Shown: positions 24,692 through 33,544 of the stretch, piece after piece
Numbering within the stretch: the stretch's first letter is position 1
Layout of the letters: every line of letters starts with the position of its first letter
The notes under the pieces: model-generated
Seen by the model: only the letters and a program-made list of their open reading frames with translations
The model's database searches: none
Told to the model about the DNA's origin: nothing
DNA from: Gracilaria domingensis
Lineage: Eukaryota > Rhodophyta > Florideophyceae > Gracilariales > Gracilariaceae
Assembly (NCBI GenBank): GCA_022539475.1
Contig: VCMS01000360.1
Location: 1-64,000, forward strand
Direction of reading: 5' to 3'
Length of the DNA stretch: 64,000 nt
Program-made: the position numbers and the translations under genes

Positions 24692-25190
24692 GACAATCTT
24701 AAACCGAGCTTTGGATACACGCCCAACGTATAACTTCTGTCAGATCTGATGGATTCCCAGCTACAAATCGTCTGTCTCTTGCAGATGCTAGTTTTTGGCG
24801 AGGGTCGTCCAGAAATTGGCAAGGGTCGTCCAGTAAATTTTTTGAAAAAATATCGAGATCAATTATTTCAAAATCTGCAGATAATTGCTTGGGTCGTCCA
24901 GAATCGCTGTGCAGTAAATACTGGTGGGTTTTCCACTCGTGCTAGTTCTTTAGTCGAGGGCTACCTGAACTGTATTTCGCGAAGTCTAGGTTCAGTTTCC
25001 ATTAAGGTGCACATTACACGATACCTTCTGCGGAATGATACCCTGCAACGCATAGAATACTAGTGCTAGTACAGATGATGCCCATTATGAAATCATACCG
25101 TTTTATTCGTATCTATTCTTCTATCGACCGCTTTTGCTAACCACTACTTCGCCATATTACATGTACCACATCCCCATGATGGAGCGGGTG
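24692..25190. other. Gene-free stretch with a thrice-repeated GGGTCGTCCAG
   Basis: GGGTCGTCCAG or a close form occurs three times, near 24803, 24823 and 24893. The frame 24749-25063 (104 codons) has no recognisable domain. This may be the terminal region of the Mutator-like element, but no paired terminal inverted repeat was found on the other side. Confidence 0.35.
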
Positions 25191-25195
25191 TAGGC

Positions 25196-25351
25196 GCAAT
25201 CTGCGGCAGATGCCGCAGACTGCACCTGCACCATCGGCTGTATCGGTAGAACAAATACGCACTCCGAGAGGATGAGGCGCTTCGCGCCTCATCCTCTCCG
25301 TTCCTCATGTAGGGAACCATGCCCAGATGCATGGTTCCCTACTTGAGGAAC
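25196..25351. repeat. Three consecutive near-perfect hairpins
   Basis: Hairpin 1: 25196-25223, 13-nt arms around a 2-nt loop with one mismatch. Hairpin 2: 25266-25298, perfect 15-nt arms (GAGAGGATGAGGCGC and its complement) around TTC. Hairpin 3: 25300-25351, 23-nt arms with one mismatch around 6 nt, including GTAGGGAACCATGC. An 11-bp direct repeat, CTGCACCTGCA, occurs at 25220-25230 and 25352-25362, bracketing hairpins 2 and 3. This could be a small foldback element with a target duplication, or a structured RNA. Confidence 0.8.
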
Positions 25352-25396
25352 CTGCACCTGCAACTCGTGAGCTACGTACGCATCAAAAGTCATTTA

Positions 25397-26286
25397 CCTG
25401 TATACGCAAGCGGAAAGTATCCATAAGTTAGTCAATGATCCGTTGGATACATTTGAAATGCGATGGAACGTACCATTGATAAACCAAAACAGAAACCTTG
25501 CGCTAGAAAAGTCGAGGGACCTAGTAACTCGCAAAATGAAAAAGAAAAAGGAAAGGGATCGGTTAGATTACCAGCCCACCATCATCGTAAAGCGCGAAAG
25601 GTGTCGAAGCGAGAACTCACAACCAAGGACACCAAGAATGCCCAAGCAGCAAACATACCGCAAGATGCGATAAACGAGAGAGCAGCCTATGTCCCAACCA
25701 AGTACCAGAATCGCCTATCCCGAACAGCCAGAGATCGATCTTGAGAGACGAAATGAAATTGGTCGTTTTCCTGTATACGCAAGCGGAAAGTACCCATAAG
25801 TTAGTCAATGCTCCGTTGGATACAGTTGAAATGCGATAGAACGTACCATTGATAAGAGCAAAACAGAAACGTTGCGCTAGAAAAGTCGAGGGACCTAGTA
25901 ACTCGCAAACGGAAGAAGAAGCAGGAAAGGGATCGGTTAGATTACCAGCCCACCATCATCGTAAAGCGCGAAAAGGTGTCGAAGCGAGAACTCACAACCA
26001 AGGACACCAAGAATGCCCAAGCAGCAAACATACCGCAAGATGCGATAAACGAGAGAGCAGCCTATGTCCCAACCAAGTACCAGAATCGCCTATCCCGAAC
26101 AGCCAGAGATCGATCTTGAGAGACGAAATGAAATTGGTCGTTTTCCTGTATACGCAAGCAGAAAGTATCCATAAGTTAGTCAATGCTCCGTTGGATACAG
26201 TTGAAATGCGATAGAACGTACCATTGATAAGAGCAAAACAGAAACGTTGCGCTAGAAAAGTCAAGGGACCTAGTAACTCGCAAAAG
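25397..26286. repeat. 373-375-bp tandem repeat, about 2.4 copies
   Basis: Units start at CCTGTATACGCAAG at 25397, 25770 and 26145 (periods 373 and 375). The third stops after about 142 bp. Units one and two differ by few substitutions and small indels. The plus strand is open for about 90-120 codons in units one and two, but in different frames relative to the unit, so the repeat is probably non-coding or was coding before duplication. A 26292-25992 minus frame also crosses units. Very recent amplification is implied. Confidence 0.85.
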
Positions 26287-26535
26287 TAACCCAAAGCCTT
26301 TTTCCTGCCGTTTACATGTCGCAGAGCGCGAAGAGACGTGGTGAGGATTGGTTAGTTTAGAACAAAGATACGTAGAAGGAAATGGAAGCACGTACGAAAA
26401 GACTGCACGGAAAGACTGCACGGAATACATCCGTGAGATATGGATGCTGTCCGCTTTATGGAGGCGTCCGACGAGGGCGGAGAAAGAGAATAAGGTACGC
26501 TTCATGTCCGCTTAATGGAATCCATTCTCAGCACG

Positions 26536-26621
26536 CTACTTCGTAATCCGTCGTACTTTTTTCCGCCCTTGCACTTCGTAGCGAGTGCGAGGGCGGAAAA
26601 ACGTACGACGGAGCGGAGTAG
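26536..26621. repeat. 86-nt hairpin upstream of the transposase gene
   Basis: Arms of about 38 nt (26536-26575 and 26584-26621) pair with a few mismatches and bulges around the loop TCGTAGCG. Conserved pairs include CCGTCGTAC with GTACGACGG and CCGCCCTTGCACT with AGTGCGAGGGCGG. It lies about 355 bp before the transposase ATG. It could be a subterminal inverted repeat of the element, a small foldback insertion, or a precursor-like RNA hairpin. Confidence 0.75.
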
Positions 26622-26975
26622 AACGCGAGGATGGCACGGATCACGACGGTAACAAAAGATCGGACGTCGGACGGGCGGGGGCGGCGGCGGAGGGAAGAGA
26701 TTTTTTTTCTGTGCGAGATTGGACAAGTGTACAGCGTACAACGTTGGGAAACCAGAGGTTTATAACCAGTGGTAGATAATACGAGAAGTACACCCTTGTG
26801 TTGAGGTCGACGTGTACCTACGTTCCTTTTTGAACGAAAGCACGTGATTTAAACTCAAAATATATTCTCCGTTCTGAGCAACACGTCGATATTGACTGTC
26901 GCTCGACCTCCTTCTCTCTTCGGACGCCCTTCCCTTGCAGTCTTTGTCGTCGTTTCTCGTTCATTTCTTCTTCCC

Positions 26976-29900
26976 ATGGTCTACTACTGTTCACATAAGA
27001 AGCGTGGGTGCCCCTCCGTTACTCGCCGAGGAGTCTTATCTCTTCAACAGCATGTCAACCATTGCCCGTTTCGTCTGAAAGCAGCGCTGGAAGACGACAA
27101 TAGCCGGGCCATTCGGAGAAGCAAGCGTCTCAAGCTTTCCGCGCCCGCGCCCGCATCTTCCGAAACGGTCACTGCCCCTTGTCGCCTTCCCGAGCCTCCA
27201 GTGTCCGAGGACATCGTCGACCCCACTCCGTGCGCCCCTCCCATTCCGGACACTTCGCATTGTGTTTCTCCTTCCCCGGGTCCCGCGTCATTAGAGCGAG
27301 AACACGGAAGCAGTTCCCGCCCAGTGCCTTCTGAGGAGGCCCTCGGTGATTTGCATATGGATTATCTCACGGTTTGTCTGGCTTCAGTAGCTTCCAACCT
27401 TGGTCATCGTGAGGCGGACGAGCTAATTGGGCTACTTCGGGACCCGCGATTCTCGCAAAAGCGATTCAACGAGACCATAACAAGTTCCAAGCGCTGTACA
27501 GAACTGAAGAACGCCATTTTCGAACGATACGCCTCAAAGGACGGTTTCAATCGAAGAACTGTCTCGCCAGAAGGATGTAAGTTCAGCGCCACCCTCTACA
27601 CGAGAGACCCCGTTCAGACACTTGTGAAACAGCTCCAGTTGGCTAACAACGAAAACACATTCTTCCACCCTATACCTCAGACCCACTCCACGAAAATATC
27701 TCACCCCATGTCCGGCTCTCTCGCAAGAGACGCCACCTCAAAACTTAAGGAAATGGTCATGGGCTCTTTGGATAGTAGAATAGTGTGGTACTCCCAAGAA
27801 ATAAGTTACAGTGAATCTTTCGTAGGTCTTCTGCAGGTATACACCGATAAGTCTTCAACAACTCTAAAGCAAACATCGGTTACCGCCTATCCTCTTCACC
27901 TCATATTTCTCAACTTCTCCGACGAGCTTCGCCGTAAGTGTATCCGTGATGACCTCACAGTAGTGGCATACTTCCCTACCACACTGATCGAGGTTTCTGC
28001 ATCTGAAGCAGACGCAATGCCATTTGTTTCTAGCAAGTCTCTACGCGAGTCCAGGATGCAAATCCTTCAAGAATCTCTTCGTCAAGTCCTGGAGCCCATT
28101 CTAAATCTCACGCAGAAAGGTTTTCAGTTCATCGGCGAAGACAAACTAAGTCGAGTGTGCCATCCTCTGCTTGCAAGTTATTGTGAGGATATTCCTGAGG
28201 CTAAGGACATTCTGTCCATTCTTCATGGGACCAAAACGGAAAGCCCGTGTCATAGATGCAAAGCCCCTCGCTCATCTTTATGCAGTCCTATTCCCACCTC
28301 ATTCAACGGACGTTCTCAAAAGCACACGAAAAGCATCCGAAAGACATACACAGCTATCTTGCAACATGCACAAAAAGACGAGGCGGAAAGACGTCCACGT
28401 CGTGCGAGGGAGAGGAGATCTCAAGCGGATACTCTGATACGTTCAAATTCCATATCTCTCATTCCTTCGTTCCTCGAAACTTCCGTAAGCCTTGGAATGA
28501 TCCCGGGATTGTCTCCATACAGTCTGTTCTCATTCGAACCATTACACAACTTGCATCTCGGCATCTCGAAGCTGATAAAAACGGCCACAATCGAGAGACT
28601 GCAGTCAGACACCCTGTGCACCACAATAGGAACATCTGCATCGCGTTCATTTCGAACGATACGCACCCAACTCCTCAACCATGCAAACGCAATTCTAGCT
28701 GCCATAGAACGCGATTCTCCTGCCAAAGGTTTACATATCGATTTCTCCACGCAGGAGAAAGGCAAATCTTTGAATGGTATCTTCACGAAAGACGGTCTCC
28801 GTGGAATGCTGGAGGCCAAAAACTACAAAGCACTTGACATGGTCTTTCCCTTCATAGGAGCATTCTTTGACATATGCGATGGAGAACAGGACGTTGCCCC
28901 AATCACAACCGTTTTCTCTCAGTATTCGGAGTTGCTCTCGACCTTATTCAGATACAATCGTGACCCGTATTGGACTGAAAGCTGTCTCCTGTGTCTTAGT
29001 TCGGAGATTGAAGCCTTCAAGCGTTCCGCAACAAAGACTCTGGCGGATTTTCATCCCTCCAGATTGGGAACTCTGAAGTTTCATCTTCTTGATCATCTCG
29101 TGGACAATATTCGCCGTCTGGGAAGTATCAAGTACTACGACGCAGGCATATACGAACATGCACACCTGCTATTTAAGAGACACTACAAAAAGACGTCCAG
29201 AAGAACAGCAACGGCTGTGGAGGAGACTATTCGCTCCATTGAGCACGGACATGTTAGAAAGCAATGGAATGGCAATACTCCTTACCAGCGTAATCCAGGT
29301 TTACCAGGAACTTCCACACAGCTTCCTCGGTTTGCAATGAGAGGGCGTTCTTTCACTTTACGAGCTCTTCAACAATTTGTTTCAAGTATGTCCAGTTCAA
29401 AAACATGGACTGCTGTTAGAGAGATGTTCTCAAGTACGGACACAAGGTCGATTCTTGATCAGATTGGTGAACAGGCCCTTCCTCCTTTCCTCAGTCTCGT
29501 GAAAGAAACACTGGATGAGCACTCTATTACATACTTCCCAGAAAAGACAAGGATAACTCTGGTGAATTCGGCCCTCGTGAAAGGCGGTTTCGTTCCGACT
29601 CTTGAACACTTCGATTCGTCTTCTAAGGCACTTAAGCTGGGACGACCCAAATACCCCATCATCCAACGTGTCTTCGCTTCTCCAGCATTTCGTCCCAGTA
29701 GAAAGCCAAAGTTTTCCACTGTATTGGTAAGCGGAGAAGATTCAGAGACTTGGGTTGCCCAGGTAGTCGCTCTGATGTCGGCCACGTCGCGATTCGGAGC
29801 TATTGCAAAGGTCGCGTATTGTGCTAAAAGTCGCGGATCAAGTGGGTGTGAAGCGCTAGTTTTCTCTAGTTTGATATGTGTGCACGGCGTGTGCAGCGAA

Positions 29901-30002
29901 ATCACTGCCAGAAGAGCCGGGAGGAGTGCTTTCGAAGGTCTCCGGAGGGTGCCAAAATGTGGCCAGAACGTGCCCGCGGGCGGAGGGGGTCGGTCGTGTT
30001 AG
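26976..30002 (+). CDS. Plavaka/CACTA-like transposase
   Basis: I chose ATG 26976 because the open frame upstream to 26892 has no ATG; this gives about 1008 residues, within the usual range for Plavaka transposases. The N-terminus has a zinc-finger-like segment (YYCSHKKRGCPS...HVNHC, residues about 3-29), followed by a disordered Pro/Ser-rich part to about residue 130. The catalytic part shows a QVYTDKSS segment followed by TAYPLHLIFLN, like the Plavaka pattern YSDKT...AWPVYMTIGN around the first Asp. Next come HGTKTESPCHRC (a Cys pair as in the family's CPxC) and FEPLHNLHLGISK (family D-x-x-H...G-x-x-K; Glu in place of Asp). A DNIRRLGS...YEHAHLLFKRHY segment corresponds to the family's ExxH...K block. 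It would mobilise the element in the nucleus. The last 35-40 residues run into inverted-repeat sequence, and the stop (TAG 30000-30002) lies inside a palindrome, so the native C-terminus may differ. Family assignment is from motif order, by eye. Confidence 0.7.
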   Translation: MVYYCSHKKRGCPSVTRRGVLSLQQHVNHCPFRLKAALEDDNSRAIRRSKRLKLSAPAPASSETVTAPCRLPEPPVSEDIVDPTPCAPPIPDTSHCVSPSPGPASLEREHGSSSRPVPSEEALGDLHMDYLTVCLASVASNLGHREADELIGLLRDPRFSQKRFNETITSSKRCTELKNAIFERYASKDGFNRRTVSPEGCKFSATLYTRDPVQTLVKQLQLANNENTFFHPIPQTHSTKISHPMSGSLARDATSKLKEMVMGSLDSRIVWYSQEISYSESFVGLLQVYTDKSSTTLKQTSVTAYPLHLIFLNFSDELRRKCIRDDLTVVAYFPTTLIEVSASEADAMPFVSSKSLRESRMQILQESLRQVLEPILNLTQKGFQFIGEDKLSRVCHPLLASYCEDIPEAKDILSILHGTKTESPCHRCKAPRSSLCSPIPTSFNGRSQKHTKSIRKTYTAILQHAQKDEAERRPRRARERRSQADTLIRSNSISLIPSFLETSVSLGMIPGLSPYSLFSFEPLHNLHLGISKLIKTATIERLQSDTLCTTIGTSASRSFRTIRTQLLNHANAILAAIERDSPAKGLHIDFSTQEKGKSLNGIFTKDGLRGMLEAKNYKALDMVFPFIGAFFDICDGEQDVAPITTVFSQYSELLSTLFRYNRDPYWTESCLLCLSSEIEAFKRSATKTLADFHPSRLGTLKFHLLDHLVDNIRRLGSIKYYDAGIYEHAHLLFKRHYKKTSRRTATAVEETIRSIEHGHVRKQWNGNTPYQRNPGLPGTSTQLPRFAMRGRSFTLRALQQFVSSMSSSKTWTAVREMFSSTDTRSILDQIGEQALPPFLSLVKETLDEHSITYFPEKTRITLVNSALVKGGFVPTLEHFDSSSKALKLGRPKYPIIQRVFASPAFRPSRKPKFSTVLVSGEDSETWVAQVVALMSATSRFGAIAKVAYCAKSRGSSGCEALVFSSLICVHGVCSEITARRAGRSAFEGLRRVPKCGQNVPAGGGGRSC

Positions 30003-30336
30003 GGTAGCTACCCTAACACGACCGGACCCCCCCGCCCGCGAGCACGTTTTGGACGATTTTTTGAAAAATGTGCGATTTTATGCCCGCGGGCGCGGGGGGT
30101 CGGTCGTGTTAGGGTAGTTACCCTAACACGACCGGACCCCCCCGCCCGCGGGCACGTTTTGGACGATTTTTTGAAAAATGTGCGATTTTATGCCCGCGGG
30201 CGGGGGGGTCCGGTCGTGTTAGGGTAGCTACCCTAACACGACCGACCCCTCCCCGCTCGCGGGCACGTTTTGGCCACATTTCGGCGCCTTCCCGGGACCT
30301 CCCAAAACACGCCGCCCCGCAGTGATTTCGCTACAC
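29891..30336. repeat. 446-bp inverted-repeat block with three 34-bp palindromes
   Basis: The outer arms, GTGCAGCGAAATCACTGC at 29891-29908 and its near-exact complement at 30319-30336, differ at one base. The inverted match continues inward to 29990 and 30245 with moderate divergence. Between the arms are three palindromes at 29991-30024, 30101-30134 and 30211-30244, spaced exactly 110 bp. Each has arms CGGTCGTGTTAGGGTA and the complement; the middle one has a single change at its centre. Linkers are nearly identical and carry a C7 run and TTTTTTGAAAAATG. The same array, decayed, is at 2290-2570. Confidence 0.9.
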
Positions 30337-30692
30337 CCGGCCGCCGGTACGTTGGCGCCGCTGTCCACGTGTATTCGCGGGAGTAGGCTGTACATGGAAG
30401 TAAATGAGTGTTCTCTTGACTACTATGCAAAGCATTTGAAGAGCATGATTAGAGAGCGCGACCATTGCTCGCATGAGTCATCATTGCGCGAACTCCACGA
30501 CTCTAAAGCGTACAATCAGCGTGCGAGCGGCCACGGACAGGACACGGACGAGACTGGCAGTGCGCTGGGAGGAGCTGCCGAAAGCGGGGGTGCCCAGCGT
30601 AAGTCGCCATTTAAAAGGCTCGCATCCGTTCTTGTATCGTCCAGAGCGAACGTATTGTTGATATACACCTTTCACTGCAATAGCTGTTCAAC

Positions 30693-31811
30693 ATGAAGCC
30701 AACTCGTGTTCGAAAGCGTACGCAAAGCGTGACTCCTCGCACTCGGCGGAGCACTCGATTATTGCAAGGTGGAATGCGGGTTTCTCTGCAGATGGATATT
30801 GAGAATGAAGGAAAGGTGATAGTGGGGTAAGCGTTTTTGCATGGAATTGGAAGTGTTCTACGCCGCGAGTTGCTCGGGAAGCAATTGGACCCAGGTCTTG
30901 TGATGGTTCATAATATTCTCATCATTCGAAGCGGTCAGACGTTCTTCCCTTACCGGGCGGAGGGCCTGGATCTTCCACAATATATCCAGGATCTCCGGAC
31001 GGCCGCTCCTTGGGATGGGAAAATGATGGAACCGGTGGCAGCCAGCATTCCGGCGTCCAAGCGAGGAACGGTGAGCGCTATGAGTGAGGTGATGACGCCG
31101 ACAAGCCGCACGGAGCCAATTCGAAGTTCATCAACACCGAGAGGTAGCGCATCAGTAGCACCTCCACGGGCAGGTCCGTCGTCTGTTACGAAGCGGTCTA
31201 TGAAGACGAGAGCATCCCCAGCTACGAAGCGGACAGGTCAAACAAAGTCTACCTCCGTTACGAAGCCCACTGCGTCGAAAAGGGCTTCTCCTGCGATGAA
31301 TCAAACCGTCGACACAAGGGGATCTTCTGCGTCGAAACAGACGGTTCAGCAGGGGACGGCTGTGCAAGAGGAGAAAGATGAGATCATAAAAGGTCCCCTT
31401 CCAGACGCGGATGCGCAATCCGCACAAGGAGCTGGTCCATCTGTACCCCAAACTGCACCAGAAACTGCGGAGCAGCAGGACGATGACGTTGTGCTTCTGT
31501 TTGCAAGAATGGCACGTTCAAGTGTTTCTGGCGAGCGGTCTGGAACACAAGGGACACCTACTCGGAGCAAGACGTACAGACGAATTCGTCAGAAGGTACC
31601 AAAGGTGAACCTCAATTCCAATTTCGTGTACAACAAACTGTGGCAGTGGAGAGAAGAAGTGGATTCTGCTATTGGAGACCTGTTGCAGAAGATAGATGCG
31701 TTTGTTATCTATCCCGGCGATAAAAGTTGCGAAATTGTGGATAACTTCCGGTTTTCACTTCGACAGTCCATTGTACGTGAAGTTAGGGAACAGGTCATTT
31801 CGATAAAGTAA
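30693..31811 (+). pseudogene. Unknown Ser/Thr/Lys-rich protein, one in-frame stop or an intron
   Basis: From ATG 30693 the frame runs 45 codons to TAA (30828-30830) and then stays open in the same frame to 31811, for 372 codons in all. The start is basic (many Arg/Lys/Thr). Residues about 110-230 (after the TAA) are low-complexity Ser/Thr/Lys/Pro with repeats like SVTKR and SATKR. The C-terminal 80 residues look globular (KLWQWREEVDSAIGDLLQK). A GTAAGC splice-donor-like site begins at 30827, two bases before the stop, so an intron is possible, but I saw no clear acceptor that keeps the frame. It lies 360 bp downstream of the palindrome block and 60 bp from the convergent reductase-like gene. 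Family unknown. It may be an accessory gene of the transposon. Confidence 0.5.
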
Positions 31812-31870
31812 CTTTTATGTTTAACTATCTCTAAAAGGTTTACAACACCGAAAAGTCATGTTTTCTAACC

Positions 31871-32773
31871 TCAAAGCTGGGGGAATGGGGAGGGGGATAA
31901 CTTTTCCTTAACAACGTTGACGTAGTTTGTATGAAAAGGAGCGGGGTCACCGCCTACAATGTTTCTTTCTTGGCGGGAAAAGTCGTAGAAGTACGCGTTC
32001 CTAAACTGAAAGTCGGAGAAAGAAGTAGGGAAGCCAATGAGAGTTTTCCCATATGCAAGAAGTCGCCCAACGGTCTCTTCCAGGTTGAAAGTAGTACCTG
32101 TCTTAAGCGAAACTATCTTCAACAGCTCTTTCATTATTGTGAGCACAACCGTACTGCACTCCGTAGCGACTACGTCCATAGGAATGAAACCTCTTGAGGC
32201 CCCGACGATGTTGAACGATGATAGCCACACGAGCTTCTCATAATAGCTTACGAGAAATGTATCTTCGTCGACAACCCCGCAAGTGAGACCCATAGACCTA
32301 AACCTGTCTGCAACGTTGGAGGCCCACTTTCCTGTTACGACAGTGAGACCATCCGGACTTTGAGGAGTGACACCATCCTGCGGAGCTGCGTTTCTTGAGG
32401 GGACACCAACGTATAAGACAACTTTTGAACATTTGTCCACACCGAGCTTCGAAAACAATGGTATGATGTCTCCATTCTGGAAGAAAACGAGATTCTCTCT
32501 GAGCGAATAAGGTCAAGCCTGAATTACGGTCTCCAGGGTGTTCGTTCTTCCACAAACTAGTATCGGTACATCAGAAAGATGAGAGGTAGCAGCCATGCTG
32601 CAGAATTCGAGTGCGGAAATGACCGTATCTTCTTCGTTCGCCAGCATGGTACCTATACGCTCCCTTCCAACAATAACGGCCCGAGTCCTTCGGGCGGGAG
32701 ATGAGGCCTGAGGGACGTCAGAGTATCTGGGACTCGGAGGCGGAGTCGGAGGCATGTCGGACTGGGAGTTCAT
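31871..32773 (-). pseudogene. Ketopantoate-reductase-like (ApbA/PanE family) gene, one internal stop
   Basis: From ATG 32773 the minus frame runs 301 codons to 31871, the usual length for the family (about 300 residues), with a single in-frame TGA at codon 87 (32515-32513). After a Pro/Ser-rich leader, an AVIVGRERIGTML segment occupies the place of the Rossmann GxGxxG loop (Glu in place of the middle Gly). Around codons 88-105 is LVFFQNGDIIP, like the family's conserved Asn-Gly block. Later, YYEKLVWLSSFNIVGA matches the family's W/Y-x-K-L-hydrophobic-x-N block at the start of the C-terminal helical domain. Known family role: NADPH reduction of 2-dehydropantoate in coenzyme A synthesis, though many relatives have other substrates. 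The degenerate loop and the stop argue for a decayed host-gene copy. Whether the transposon captured it is open. Confidence 0.55.
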
Positions 32774-33173
32774 TGCAAGTGTTTGATTGTTTTTGTGTGA
32801 CGATAGAAATGGAAGATGGGGCGGAGAACTGCTGGGGTAAAGAGTGATACTTAAGTACAAACGGTTCGGAAGCGCAGAACGGGAACATGGTTCACTTTGT
32901 GAAAGTGAGCGAAATGTATGATATGTGATTGTACTGAATGAATGATAGGGCTTGTATGAGACGACAGGCCACAAAGTGTGATGATGTTTTATGAAAGGTA
33001 GGTGGAAGAGTAGAAAGTGTGCAATGAATGAAACTGATTTCGGACCTGAGTTGTAAAGTAGTTGTAAAGTACGAGTTACGGGGAGCTTGAATACAGGATG
33101 AAAGGAGCCATTTTGGCTTCATAAATGACGTGAACGGGTTCTATAGCTTCACTTGGATTGCCATAATTAAAAG

Positions 33174-33491
33174 GATGGAGTTGGATTGCGCCCGAATACG
33201 TCTATAGAGGTCGTAGAAGCACTTATGAACGAAGGAGTTGTAGACATGTTATTGTTGATGACGGTGGAGCCAGGGTTTGGAGGACAGGCGTTTATGGAGG
33301 GTGTTCTTGACAAGGTGCGACATGCAAGGGAGTTGTACCCAAGAATAGGGATACAGGTGGATGGGGGTATTGGACTGAGTACTGTGAAAGGAGTAGTGAA
33401 GGCCGGTGCAAACATTTCAGTTGCAGGATCTGCCATCTTTGGCTCGAGTAACCCAGCTCATGTCATAGCTGGTTTTCGAAAGGTTGGTTAG
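33174..33491 (+). pseudogene. rpe: Ribulose-phosphate 3-epimerase, C-terminal fragment
   Basis: The frame from 33174 to the TAG at 33489-33491 encodes about 105 residues that match the second half of the enzyme. A VGLRPNTSIEVVEAL segment (family GLAIKPxTxxE) is followed by MTVEPGFGGQAF (family MxVxPGFGGQxF, the phosphate/active-site loop), QVDGGIGLSTV (the catalytic Asp in DGG) and VAGSAIFG (phosphate-binding loop). The first half, with the His and Asp metal ligands, is not upstream. The family is about 220-230 residues, so this is less than half. The fragment begins right after an AG in frame phase 0 (33172-33173), so it could be a last exon, but no other exon was found and the upstream sequence is not pyrimidine-rich. 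I take it as a gene fragment stranded or captured here. The enzyme serves the pentose phosphate and Calvin cycles. Confidence 0.75.
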
Positions 33492-33544
33492 AGATAGTAG
33501 CATAAATTTATTGTTTATTACATTGTTACCTTTACGTGTTATCA

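Noticed and set aside
25376-26290. CRISPR-like array
   Set aside because: Units of 373-375 bp without spacer structure; an ordinary tandem repeat in eukaryotic DNA.
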